A stretch of DNA of 64,000 bases from Abelmoschus esculentus (Eukaryota > Streptophyta > Magnoliopsida > Malvales > Malvaceae), in NCBI GenBank assembly GCA_035048815.1, contig JAUCBN010000025.1, positions 16,020,501 through 16,084,500 on the forward strand, read 5' to 3'. The translations under genes were made by a program, and so were the position numbers. This document shows positions 21,432-33,599 of the stretch, one piece after another (position 1 is the stretch's first letter; every line of letters starts with the position of its first letter). Under the pieces are notes generated by a model. That model was given only the letters and a program-made list of their open reading frames with translations. It made no database searches and was not told where the DNA came from.

Positions 21432-23522
21432 ATACCTTCAATATCCTTGTAACTTAAAATTTTAAAATTTATATTTTTTGTTTATCCAAATAGAATATAA
21501 TTTGTTGGCTTAAAAGAGGGTTGAATACAATGACCCAAAAAGCTCCCTCCCTGTCCCCAACTAATTATGCAAGTTTCTTGACCCCTCCCTTTCAAACTTG
21601 TTTTAATATTTCGTCCTTTCCCTTCATAATTCAATCAAGGGGGATCTTTCCTCTTACCTTCTAGGCTTCTACTGCTTGAATGCCAATCTTTTATTTGATA
21701 TTCCATTCTTTCAAACCATTCAAAACTGATAGCTTTGGTTAACAAACGAGTCCATTTGGACATAAGGGTATATTCTGTAATCTTTCTTTGAAAATTTTAA
21801 TTAATGAGATAAAAAATGGATGAATCTCCATTTTCATCATTTGTGTTTTATAGGTGTTTATATTATACAGGTATCAACATTTATGCCTTGAGGTATTTTT
21901 ATTTCATACACAATAGTTATCCTATTTTTTTTTATATTTTCTGTGTAATTACAATGATGGGATTGTAATAAATTCTTGAGGGAAAGGTTAAGCCAGTAAG
22001 GATGGGGTAGGTGTTAGCAATCATGTGATTTAAACCCTAGAACCATTTTTTTTTAATCTTTAAAGCCTGTTTGACTGTTTCAGAACGGTGGGTGGTGGGA
22101 GTGAATGATTCAGCCATCAATTAATTGAAAATCTGTAAAGCTTATGAAGTATTATGACCCAGTGAGGGACTAGCAACTATGCAAAGGACCAAGTGACCAT
22201 CCCATAGGAGCAGACGTTAGCATAGGAGAGAGTGGTGGATGTCTTGAATGCAGTGATAAGTATTATGCACATGGCAAATTGCAAATGCTTATCAACAAAT
22301 TTAAAACCAAATGGGACGAATGCATTGGCTTTGATTGCCACATAATGGGCTAGAAAAAACCCAGCTTTCTTGTTTTCTATTGCTGTGGCTTCAGACTGAT
22401 TGGCCGAAGACCACATGACAGTAGCAGTAGTAGTAGTACTCTATCAAAGCTTTGACCCTCAAAAAATGAAGCTTTCAAGCTGCTAATTAAATACAGCAAA
22501 CCTACAATTTCAAACAGATTCATCATAATTTATTTGGTATCTACCACAGCAGTAGGTTTCGAAGTATATTTCAAACAGTTTAAAGATAGAATAGCTTTCC
22601 AAAGGGTGTCCAAAAGGATGTTTTGAAGGAAATCGGCATTGTTATACGGTTTTGAGCACTTCTTCAATGTGAAAGTTAAGAAACACAATATAAAACAGGA
22701 GCCAGGAGGTGAGTGGAACTGCCATTAGATTTCTCTCGATTCAGATTTGAAGAACATTTCTTGTTTCTGCTTAGATTCTAAAATATTATAAATCATTCTC
22801 TTGCTATTTCTGAAGGAAAATGCTACAATTTTCTTTATGGTACATATGATGTACAATTATCAACTGAGATCATCAAACTCTATAAAATCTTCCATAATTC
22901 ACAGTAACTCAATACATATTCTTATATCATATATCTTGTAAACAAAACAATTAAACCATGATTTCTTAATATATGTATTACTTTTTATTTGAAAGTTTAA
23001 ATGTTAGTCCCATTCTATCTTTAATTCAACTTTATTGTTAGCTAATAGCTATGAAAACAAAATACCATTTTGGTCCCCCATATTTAAAGTTTTCATCAAA
23101 TTTTCCCTAAATCAATAAAATAAAAAAATCATCAAATTCCTCATCACCAAATTGTTACAGAACAGTTGAAGACGAGCAGTGTTTTAAAGCAACGACTTCT
23201 ACATTTTTTTTACTTAAACCTGAACTCCAAATATTTAAAAGCACGCAAAAGATGGTATTGAGAACCAAAGAAAAGATGATAGAAAAGGAGCAATGAAATT
23301 AAACAAACTATGGTTCTCAACAAGGCAAGTAAATAAAAACTAGAGAAGCCAAGCAAAAACAAACCATGTTCTAGCAAATATTAAGAAAAACACTATCCAA
23401 ATGGGGGATAATATAAAGGTTCCAAACTTCAACCCTAATAGACTAATACAGCCTAGTGTTGATATAGGGTCTAGCAAATTCTCAGCAAGGATACCATACC
23501 GAAATTTCCAGTCATTTTAGCC
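21432..23522. other. Intergenic spacer
   Basis: AT-rich, with no recognisable gene. The right end (about 23300-23522) is likely the 3' UTR of the minus-strand poly(A)-binding protein gene. Short frames present have no family features. Confidence 0.5.
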
Positions 23523-26500
23523 TCAAGAAACAAGGTTATCATTCAGCGATAGTGAAGCCAATCGGTCAGCTGGATTGTTGGCTTGTTGATGAGCAGCAAC
23601 ATTCCTCAATACATCCATGGCCTCGGCTACCTTAGCCTTCAAAGCTTCTGGTGATTCCAGGAGATGTAAAACCTCTGTTTGGTCCATTTCCAGAAGCATG
23701 CCTGTAACCTTGGCTGCCGAATCACGCTCCAGCCTTTCCACAAGGGGGTATAAGCTTTCTCCGAGCATCTGGGCATCAGTTACAACAAAAATATAAAGAT
23801 CTGGAAGCCAAATGAACCAAATCAACAAATGGACTTACCGTCCTTTGCTGTTCAGGTGTTGCATTTGCAAGAGATGAAGCCAACGCTGGTACTGGCATGG
23901 GCTGCCCAACAACAGAATCACGCAATCGCATCCCACCCATTTCATATGGAGCAGAGAGCATACCTCCAGGAACATTTGATAATGGAACTTCAGGCATTAT
24001 ACGACCTGGGGGGTAACGATAGACACGTCCCCTGGGCAGCATCTGGAACAAAGGGGGCAGAATTAGTACAATGAATTCGGCCAAAGCATGAAATAAAGAA
24101 CAGGTTCCCACACACACAAGCATACAGCTTACCTGCTGTTGCATCAATGGCACTGGTTGCTGAGACTGCTGCACAGGACCTGCTCCTCGCCGCCCACCTG
24201 GTCTCTGACCCTGCTGACCTTGCTGTACCATGGGAACAAAGAAATTTGGTACAGGGGGGCCACCAGGCCTCATTCCCGGAACCAGTTGTTGCTGATAACC
24301 AAAACCAGCCTAGAAAAGATGACAAGGGAAAAGCATATCATATTTCAAACATCCTCAAAAAATTCATATCTTCCAAACATCCAAACAAACGGGTATGACA
24401 ACTTACAAAGAGGAACAAAATGTAAAAAAATAATTATATCAAGCATGTAAAATTAAAGATGATGCAGAGTAAGATAGATATTACTTGGGGAGGAATGATA
24501 GATGGAGGTCCTTGCCCATATAAAAACTGTTGGCCAAAACCTGGAGTACCAGACGGATACATTGGAATTCGAGGAGTAACAGAGGACATTGCAAGTGGCC
24601 TCATTTGAGAAAACTGAGCCTGAACAAAATGAAACAGATAAATGAGATAAAACTAATTGAAATACACAATGATTCACGAAATCTGTTGATCAGAAAGTTT
24701 GTGGATTCATAAACAATAAAATATTTTCAAGAATTAGGAGGGTCCATGGAAGAAACCATAACACTGTGGAAATATGATTCAGACATGTATTGGAGAAGGA
24801 TAATCAAAGAAGAGAAAAGATATGGAGTAACACAACATAAACACACTTAAAACCCAAATGTTTAAGAACATTAACCCAAGAATTCCAGAAGTACAAAGAA
24901 CATTTCTGTTTACTAAACTACAAACAAGACTATAATAGAAAACTATGCAAAACAATAATCAAGCTAGAAAATAATTAGATGGACAATGGTAATACCTGCA
25001 GCCTTGCTCTTCTCTCTTCTTTCCTCTGCGCAAGTGCAACATAAAGTGGTTTGCTAGCAACCATTTTACCATTCATCTCAGCTAGCTGTAGATGCATAAA
25101 TGTACTAATTAGATTATGACCTCATATATTTAGATGAGCACCCAAAGAAAAAACAAATTCAGTCTTACAGCACGAGATGCTTCTTCAGAAGTTGAAAAGG
25201 CCACAAATCCAGATCCCTTACTAATTCCACTAGGATCACGCATAACCTGCAAAGTTATCAAGGGGAAAAGGCAATAACATTAATATCAAGAGAACAAAAT
25301 TACAGTTCCACAATCCAAGAACCGTTTCACAAACCTTGCATGAAGTAATGGTACCAAAATCGGAAAACAGTTCCTTCAACTCTTCATCACCAATACTATC
25401 ATCTAAATTTTTAATGTATAAATTCAAACCCTGGAACTTATCAGCAGCTTCCTTTAAAGTCTGCTCATAACGGGCTTTTCGCTCATTCTCTCTTTCAGAC
25501 TTTTTCAGGGCTTTTCCAACGTAAATCTCTTTTTCGTCAATCTTCTTTCCATTAAGAGCTTCAACAGCTTTGGCAGCAGCAGCAGCATTTTCAAAGTTGA
25601 CAAATCCAAAACCCTTGGACTTCCCATCTGCATCCCTCATAACTACAGCACTAGTAATTTCACCATACTCGCCAAAAATTGTTTTCAAGTCTTCATCTGT
25701 TGTAGACTCAGAAATATTTTTCACATAAACATTATTGAATTTGGTCTTATCCAAAACACCATCTCTTTCCTGCTTACGAAGGAAAGGTCCAACATATACC
25801 TGCTTGTCATTAATCAACATGCCATTTAATTTATCGATTGCATTTTGAGCAGATTCTTCATTGTCAAATTGTACAAAACCATAGCCTTTAGACTGGCCTA
25901 GTCCATCAGTAGCTATCTTGCAAGAAAGAATGTTGCCAAATGAAGAAAATGTATCATGTAATGCTTTGTGGTCAATAGACTTGTCCAAGTTCTGCATTCA
26001 AAACAAAAATCAAAGGATAGGGATAAGATTGGAAGCCAACTATATCACACGGAGAAAATATGCTTGCTTGAGAATGATTGCAACATACAGAAAAATGGAA
26101 GTCTATGAAAGGTTATTTTGCATATATACTTGCATGAATACTAAGAGTGTGTGGGCAGATTTGAACAGGTAAGAAGAAGGTACTAAAATACCTAAGAACT
26201 AACAATCAAAATTACTATATTAGTGATTTCTGGAAGGGAAAACAAATTCAGAAAGACTAAAAAGAGCTTAATACCTTGATAAATATGTTTGCAGTACCAC
26301 TCTTACGAAGACTAGGGTCTCTCTGAGAATACATGATACGAATAGGCTTGTTATTCAGTGGAGTGAAATTCAGTAAATCCAATGCCCTAGCCGCTGTACA
26401 CAAGAATAACAAAAAAGCAACATTAATAGGAGGCAAATTTAACATCAACAGCATCATCTTTTTAATTTCTAACATAGAAATTCAATCCACTCACTTAGAA

Positions 26501-27250
26501 ATATAATAGGAGACAAATTTGGTAAATATGTCAAATGTTTTAAAAATAAAAAGAATACATTTAGAAAAGTTTCAAGGAAACAGGAATTGAAAAGCTACGT
26601 CAAATATTTAGCAAAGATACATTCTCATATTCTAAAGAATACATTATGAAGAGTTCCAAAGCAAACATAGGAATATACAATATCTACACTTTCAAAAAAA
26701 CCATTTGGAAAGAACTATCAACAGAAATGGCATAAATAATATAATGCAGTAATCATTGCAGTTAAATTGGATTAAAAATAATTAGCTTGAATTCTATATT
26801 AATTTTGTACTTCCAATACAATCTGCATTTACATAATATCTCAAAAAATTCAAATCGCCACCAGAAACAAAATTTCCCGATTATCAGTAATCTACATTCA
26901 CATTCCAAAAGAATTCACAGTCAAACTAACCGACAAACAGATTTAATTTATTAAATTACTGAACAAAGAATAAAATTTTAAATTAAAGTACAAGTCTAAC
27001 CATCAGGAGGATTGTTATAGTTGACATAGCCATAGCCGAGAGAGCGTCCAGTAGCCAAGTCCCGACAGACTCTTACTGAAGCGACCTGAGCCACCTGGCT
27101 AAACGTTTGGAAGAGTTGTTCATCGGTAACGGTAGGATCAAGATCCCCAACATAGAGCGAAGTCAGCATAAACTGCGGTCCACCGGTTACGGGAGCAACG
27201 CCGTTTGGCCCGGAAACCGGCGCCTGATACTGGACCTGAATCTGTGCCAT
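23523..27250 (-). CDS. PAB2: Cytoplasmic poly(A)-binding protein, class II (PAB2/4/8 type)
   Basis: Nine coding exons: 27250-27001, 26393-26275, 25991-25335, 25246-25169, 25085-24996, 24619-24485, 24309-24133, 24042-23839, 23768-23523. Every junction is GT/AG and the frame closes at 651 residues, the normal length. Four RRMs follow at about 31-107 ([17 protein letters not shown]), 118-195 ([16 protein letters not shown]), 209-286 ([15 protein letters not shown]) and 312-388 ([16 protein letters not shown]). A Pro/Gln/Met-rich linker leads to a C-terminal MLLE (PABC) domain (about 575-640) with [18 protein letters not shown]. It binds mRNA poly(A) tails in the cytoplasm and supports translation and mRNA stability. 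The codon ahead of ATG is TTG, so Met27250 is the start. Housekeeping class; assignment to PAB2 rather than PAB4 or PAB8 leans on neighbouring MBR2. Confidence 0.92.
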
Positions 27251-28213
27251 CAAAAAACCTAACCCAAACTCTCCTAGATCGCTCTCTTTTTTCCACTCTC
27301 CTCTTGTAATTCAATCAAACACTGATGAGGAAAAACAAAAACAGATTCTAAAACTAAAAAAAAAAAAAAAAATCTTGTGTTTTGAATAAAAGGAGGGAGA
27401 GAGGGATAAACCGGGATAAAATCGTCAGAGATCCGTAGCTGAACGGAACGATAGAGATGATGACGACGAAGAAGAAAATATGAGTTTCAGATTCTCTCTG
27501 TGAATTGGAGTTTTCTCTTAAATTGACAAAAAGGGGAGGGCAGAACGAACTGCGCCGCACCGGCAAAGAAGAAACTGTATCGTGTTTATAGGTATGAAGG
27601 TTTTGAAGAAACCCTACTCTGTTTACGTAATCTAATTCTTACCGTTCGATCTAGCGATGGTATAAAGATCAACGGTATTTAGTATGGTGGCGAAATCAGC
27701 CCCCCCGCGTGATAATTGGGCAGTTATATGACACGCGGCATGTCAGTAATCAGCGGTTTTCGAGAGTTTATGGCTTTATTATAAAAATTAAAATAATAAA
27801 CTCCAACGATAAAAATATATATTATAAATATTAACTCTAAAATTTAACTTAAAATCATGAATTATAAATTTTAATCATTATAATTTAAATCTTTAAAATT
27901 TAATAAGAGACGTAGAGTGACATAAAAAACGGGCCAACGTTCTATCTCAGTCCATTTAACAAGGCTTCTTGCATATGTACATTTGGGCTACTAATAAAAT
28001 TATTATAAACTCACAATCTAATTATATTTTTTAATTAATTCCTTATTTTTTGATAAAATATATTTTATATTGGATTAAATTCTTGTTTATATTTTAAAAT
28101 TCAAATCGAATGAAATATAATAAAATATTAAATTAATTCGTATTCGATTGAAAATATTAAATTTTTAAGTTAAATACGGTTCGATAAAAAACTCATCTGA
28201 ACCCCTTATAATT
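27251..28213. other. Promoter side of the poly(A)-binding protein gene and spacer
   Basis: 27251-27600 reads like the gene's leader and proximal promoter; on the mRNA strand it has a T-run of about 15 (27357-27371) and CT-rich tracts. 27760-28210 is AT-rich with no gene. Confidence 0.4.
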
Positions 28214-28378
28214 ATTTTTTTTATTTAGCTACAATGATTATTGTAGTATCTGTTCTAGAGTATATAGATTTAACCATTGGACATTGATCGTTCAATCATT
28301 GTACTGTTGGTATTGAACTCATGACCTCCAAGAACAACAATCGTTCCTTTAATCGGTGAGACTAGATGATTCGTGCCA
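28214..28378 (-). mobile_element. SINE-like element, copy B
   Basis: Read on the minus strand: TAGTCTCACCGATTAAAGGA (box-A-like), TTGTTGTTCTTGGAGGTC, box-B-like GAGTTCAATACC, and an end in CAATAATCATTGTAGCTAAAT before an A-rich tail. The order and wording match copies at 6595-6719 and 46171-46289. It has an extra segment of about 40 bases before the tail. Confidence 0.5.
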
Positions 28379-29281
28379 AATTATGATCCTATAGGTTGAG
28401 TTTGACTTGTATGATATAGCTTCTCTTCTTCCTAAAAACCAAGTGATTTTCGACAAAGCGGGAAAAAGAAAGTCACTTTTCTTGTATATTTCACAGCCTT
28501 TTTTCAAATGGTAATCAGTGATTCACTCTCGGTTTCCGAGAGAAAGAAACCCTCCACTTCCTTTTGAAAACATGCTCTTCTTTGAGGGTACGTTCATATC
28601 TGCCCCTACTTGATCAGTAATAACTTTTACTTTTAAATGCTTATATAAATAGTCAAAGGGACATCAGTTAACTGACCAGTGGCAAAGAAGATAGATATAG
28701 ATATATAGCAGCAACTTTACAGAAGCCTTTCAAGCAATAGAATCATAAACAAGATAGATCATGCAGCTTAATTTATGGTTTCAAGGGCACCCACCATTGA
28801 TCTACTTTTGTTTATCTCAGTTTTTATAACACTAAAACCCAAGATTCAAGAGGGAATGTACTATGGACTAGCTTAGGGGGAAGAATGATGCAAAGTAGGT
28901 ACGTGGACTTCAGTGTCTATGGAGGACTGCTTTTAACCTAAATGCTTCATCTCAACAGGTTTCTTCCCCAGTAGTCAAAGGGATCACACGCTCAAAAAGA
29001 AAGGAAACAAAAAACAATTCAACTGCCGGATGAAAGATTTGAATAAAGATTAAAGAGTGACATAAATCTGCTTTGGTTTTAAGTCAGGAATAAGTAGGCA
29101 GTAGAGTTAAGGCGAGACAACTTTGTCTTTCTTCTTTTCCAGGAACACAAGAGAAAAAGCTACCAAATTTCATCATCATCTTCAAAGCAGATCATAATGG
29201 GAACCGAATTTTGGTTTTGTAGCAGATTTTGTCTTTTGGGAAATTGGGTTTCTATTTCTTTTTTCTTCTTTCAAACCCCTT
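28379..29281. other. Spacer downstream of WOX4
   Basis: No gene recognised. The part nearest 29282 is likely the WOX4 3' UTR. Confidence 0.4.
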
Positions 29282-30361
29282 TCATCTGCTTTCAGGGTGC
29301 AATGGGAATAGCTCCAGGGTTCTGTTTTCCTCCTCTTTACATGGCGATCTGCTTTCTTCTTCCAAGTACTCAAATGGCCAGTTCTTGCACTTTCTCTTAT
29401 ATGGACTATCCTCATCTGATCTTTCCATTATTTTCACCTGTAAGAAAATGCATGATTATTTGGTAAACTTTATGTTTACAACTACAAGGAAAACAAAGCC
29501 AGATACAATAATTAAACCAAGGGACGTACGTACCCTACTATCCAAAGTTATGGTAGTTATGGGAGCCGAGTTCCTCGAACAATGGGTAAGGCCAAGGCTG
29601 CTACGCTTCAACTTTTGTCTCTCGCGTGCTTTGTGATTTTGAAACCAGTAGAAAACGTTTTTTCCTTCAATCTTGCCATACTTTCCTAGCTGCGCCGTGA
29701 TTTGTTCTATTTGTTGTGCATTTGGAGTTCGTATCCCACCTCTATACAGCATCTCCAGAATCCCTATCTGTTCTTGCGTTGGATTCCACCGCGTACCTCC
29801 AGGGTGTGTTTCCACCTGCATGATAAATTTCCGGTTCATGAAACTTCTTTCCAAATCCCATTATTCATTACTCGAAGAATTTTCCATTAACAAATTAATA
29901 ACGTCACATCTTAAAAGAAAAAATGAACACCCCTTTCTTCTCAAATTGGACAAAAAGGCTTCATCGTACGTACCATATTCATAATTGTACATGAAGTAGT
30001 ACGTATTTTTACCTACTCAGATGTAGGTCACTGACAAGGTTGTTTAGTTATAGAATAGTTAAGGACAAGTAAGATGGAAACCAAACCACGCAATATACAG
30101 CCAAGTTGACGAAAGTGAAGACAAGATAGGAGTTACCTGAGGAGAATCGCGCTTCTGGTTAGAGGGGTCAATCTTTCTATGGCCAGTTTCTGGTCTAATG
30201 AAGCTCTTGAGGTCGAGAGACGAGACGGTAGTATCAGGGGAGGATGCCTGGTGGTGATTGTGATTGGTAGCGAGAGGGCGTAAGCGTTTACATCCAAGGG
30301 AGAGAGATGGTTCGATCTCCCAGAATCCACGTGCCAACTGATGCACCTTCATGTTTCCCAT
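29282..30361 (-). CDS. WOX4: WUSCHEL-related homeobox transcription factor WOX4
   Basis: Three exons: 30361-30137, 29815-29534, 29437-29282, giving 220 residues. The N-terminus has [12 protein letters not shown] and [12 protein letters not shown], both typical of WOX4. The WUS-type homeodomain (about 79-143) contains [17 protein letters not shown] and [16 protein letters not shown]. The C-terminus carries the WUS-box-like [10 protein letters not shown] at 209-218. Family role: nuclear regulator that keeps vascular cambium cells dividing, downstream of TDIF-PXY signalling in Arabidopsis. Two in-frame ATGs compete: 30361 (MGNMKVH) and 30352 (MKVH). Arabidopsis WOX4 starts MKVH, and the TATA box is only about 34 bases from the first ATG, so the second may be used. 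The exon 2 donor lies in a GTACGTACGTAC tract with three overlapping GT choices; the first is used here. Confidence 0.9.
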
Positions 30362-30394
30362 GGTGAAGGAGAGAATGATGCAGAGAATGGTGAA

Positions 30395-30401
30395 TTATAT
30401 A
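30395..30401 (-). promoter_or_regulatory. WOX4: Likely TATA box of WOX4
   Basis: TATATAA on the minus strand, 34 bases upstream of the first ATG. If used, the leader would be only about ten bases for the first ATG, or about twenty for the second. Confidence 0.45.
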
Positions 30402-31042
30402 GACAATCGAGAGGAATCCCAAACACCCCCTTCCCTAAAAAAAGGCGAGTAGGGAATGAGTTGGTGCTTTGAAGAGCAAAGACCAAATGATGAGGTGAGG
30501 TTGACTTATGATTTCCTTATATTTAAAAAATCGGAAAGAAACAAAGAGGAAATAAAAGGGAACAGAACACAACACAAAAGAGACGGAAGACTATCGAGTC
30601 TGAGCGTGTGGGTTGGCCACTTGTGTTTTTTTTCTTACTTTCATGATAATGGCTTCTTGCTTTTCGGTGGCCTTTGTTTTGTATTTCTTCTCTCCTCAAA
30701 CTTTACTTTTACTTTAATATTTTCTTTTTCTCTTCTCCAATATCAACACTTGAAAATGGAACCCTTACCCTTCTGTTTACTGTGCAAGATACGGCTATGG
30801 TGAGACAGGTGTGAAGGCTGTCCTCTTATTCAATGTAGAGAATGTTTGAAAATACCAAAACAACTAAATATATCTTATTTTTAGTGCCACTGAAAATATC
30901 CCAAACACTCTACGTTGGGAACTGTTGCGCTCGTGTTCCAAAATTCAATATTATAATCTTTAAATACCAACAAACCCCACTTATATTTTCGTGTATGTAT
31001 TGATTTTGGCAAAATCTCTTGGGTCTAGAACCTGCCATGCAC
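30402..31042. other. Upstream region of WOX4
   Basis: AT-rich flank with a CT-rich tract on the plus strand at about 30680-30740. Likely carries WOX4 regulatory sequence; no named site can be supported. Confidence 0.3.
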
Positions 31043-31598
31043 TAGGGTTAAACGAGTCGAGCTAGAGTAGTGTTAAGTCCGGTTCGTCTTGTTAAGATTT
31101 CGAATCGAGTTTGAAGTTGAGTAATTTTAAACGAGCTTGAAATATCTGAGCTCGGCTCGGCTCGTTAAGAACTCGAGTTGAGTTTGAGCTTTTTTTTAGC
31201 CTAATCGAGTCAAGTATTGACCGATCTTTGACCGTGTTAGACTCAAGTAACTCTAATCTCTCACTCTCATTTAAAGCCTAATGGAGAAAAAACATTGATA
31301 TACAAGTTGTATAAACTCAAATTTGTTAATTTTATGTTTTAATATCTTAATTTAGGGTTTAAGACTTATGTTTAAGTTTTAGATTTTAGGGTTTTAAGTT
31401 TAAAATTTTAGATTTTAAATTATAAAAATAAAATAAAATAATAGTATATTTATATTTTTGAGTAGCTCGTGGGTTTTTCGAGTCGAGTATCATGTAACTC
31501 GGCTCGGCTCGTTAAGAACTCGAGTTGAGTTTTGACCGAGCTTTAACCGAGTCAAGCTCGAGTAACTCGTGATCTGTCTCGTCTCATTTACAGCCATA
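31043..31598 (+). mobile_element. hAT-like MITE, family B copy 1, with 8-bp target duplication
   Basis: The ends are TAGGGTTAAACGAG on the left and, in reverse, TATGGCTGTAAATGAG on the right, an imperfect inverted repeat of hAT type. The inner part is rich in CTCGAGT and GGCTCG words that repeat in both arms around an AT-rich centre with TTTAGGG words. It is flanked by CCATGCAC at 31035-31042 and 31599-31606. A second copy, inverted, lies at 50331-50846. Non-coding, 556 bp. Confidence 0.7.
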
Positions 31599-31606
31599 CC
31601 ATGCAC

Positions 31607-32166
31607 TAGGGGTGGGCAAGACCGGGTACCCGATCAATTTGAATAGAACTAGTCCCGGTAACCATCAGTTCCTGAAATTTGGAACCAGTTCCGGTCACAC
31701 CGGGTCCTAAATTTTAAGAACCGGTCCTGTTATTGGTGGGTACCGGTTTCAATACCGGGTACCCGGTCAATTAGTTTATCCTTTAAAAAATTGAGTAATT
31801 GGAGAAAAAATAATTCAACCACCAATAATAATATTAAATAATAAAAATAGAATATTGTAAGACTTGAAAATTAAAGTTTTAAAACTAGTCATACTCATAG
31901 TATTCGTATATAAAGAGAAAGTTTAATAAGAAAAATAAACAAAATAAAAAACAATACCGGATATTTGGTATTGGTCCCGGTCCTACTGGGTACCCATCGG
32001 GTACTGGGTCCCAAAAATCAAGATCTAGTCCCGGTCTCTGTTATGACCGGGACCTAAATTTTGGATCCAGTCCCAGTCTCACCGGAATCAATACCATATA
32101 AAAATCCACCGAGTCTTACCGGGTCCGAGACCAGAACCGGGTAATCAGGTTTTTTGCCCACCCCTA
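31607..32166. mobile_element. hAT MITE, family C, abutting the previous element
   Basis: A 13-bp perfect terminal inverted repeat (TAGGGGTGGGCAA) bounds a 560-bp element rich in ACCGGGTACC and GGTCCCGG words arranged in both directions, with an AT-rich centre. CCATGCAC flanks it at 31599-31606 and 32167-32174, a perfect 8-bp duplication as expected for hAT. The left flank is the same octamer that ends the neighbouring MITE. No transposase; non-autonomous. Confidence 0.85.
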
Positions 32167-33599
32167 CCATGCACCATAAAATTCGTAGTTCATTAAAGAA
32201 ATTCAAATAAAATTCATATGCAATATGCATATGAAATTTTATCACATGTTTAAATATAATGTTAATTATGTTTAGTATGATTTGATTATCTATATAATAG
32301 TTTTTTAGTGTGATTTATGGGTATTCTCAACTTATCAATTTAAATAATTCAAGTGATCTTTACGATCCGATAATTATATCAACGGACAAGTATATTAAAT
32401 TTGAAACAAAAAAAGTCTTAAAAATAATTTATAAAAATTAAAAAATTAGGATTTTATTTTATTTATTTAAAAATTCAAATATTTTAATAAATAAATAAAT
32501 TAGAAAAAAACAAAGGGTTAATGTTTAATTTTATTAGCTTTAAGTGATATTATCTTAAAATTAATAAATCATAAAATTTGGGATAATAATTTAATTGTAA
32601 TGATTTTAAAATTATTATTAATTAAAAGAATAATTACTCGATCAAGGTTAACGAGTATTAATTTAATTATAATGTTTGTAAATTATTAATAACTAAAAAT
32701 ATAATTAATCGATCAAAGTTAAAGATATCGATTTCTACTTAAAAAGAGGAAGAAAAATATTTACTCTTAGCGAGTATTGAATTCACACACTATAAAAAGT
32801 AAAAGAATACTAACCGAAAATTTTAATCACTTATTTTAAAAAAAATTATGATAAATCGCATTATTTAAAAACATTTTTTAATATATAATATTAAAAATAA
32901 TTTCAAATTTTAAACATCTATAACAAAGAAAAATAAATGTAGCATTAACAATGAGTGTGGCTAACTTTTTGTAGTAATTATCTATCCTGTTCCACACGTA
33001 TACAACAGATTGTTGTAAATAATAATTGCATGTTCCATTTTGCATGATGAAGTTTGAACCAGGAACTGGATTTTATGACCAAGCTTGGAATGCAATCGAT
33101 GTGTTTCAACACGTGTGACTCCCATCACACATGTGCTTCAATTCTATATGGAATTGATAGGGTTAACCAGCATTGTCCGAGTGGTGATTTCGACAACGGA
33201 TGGGAATTGGGATAATCATAGCAGTGTTGACATCTTAGATTCTGAGTTGAACTCCATAATGCATTGTTTTGGCCTCACGTAAGCTTCATCCCCACTTCCT
33301 TCAATCACGACAACACTGTTTAAAACATGTTCTTTCTTCCTTTACCTACTCTACTCTACTTACATAGGCAGCCATAATTCTGTACCTCATCTTATTTTAC
33401 AGCTTCTTTTATGGAAAAGATCAGTGGATTTCTATACGATAGGGTTTAGGGTTCCATTCCATTCTTTTTCCAGCTTGGGACTTGATAGGAAAGGGATGGA
33501 TGGATGGTGTTTGTTCCATTGACCCCACTTGTCTGCTAGATAAAGCGAACAGCATACTCATTGTTTGTATTGAAATATATTCCCAACTAGAGGTGTAGA
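32167..33599. other. Intergenic, AT-rich
   Basis: Long AT-rich stretch with no gene. 32960-33600 is of more even composition but shows only short frames without family features. Confidence 0.5.

Noticed and set aside
22177..22416. 79-codon minus-strand frame
   Set aside because: No recognisable domain, no splice or promoter context, and composition like flanking spacer.
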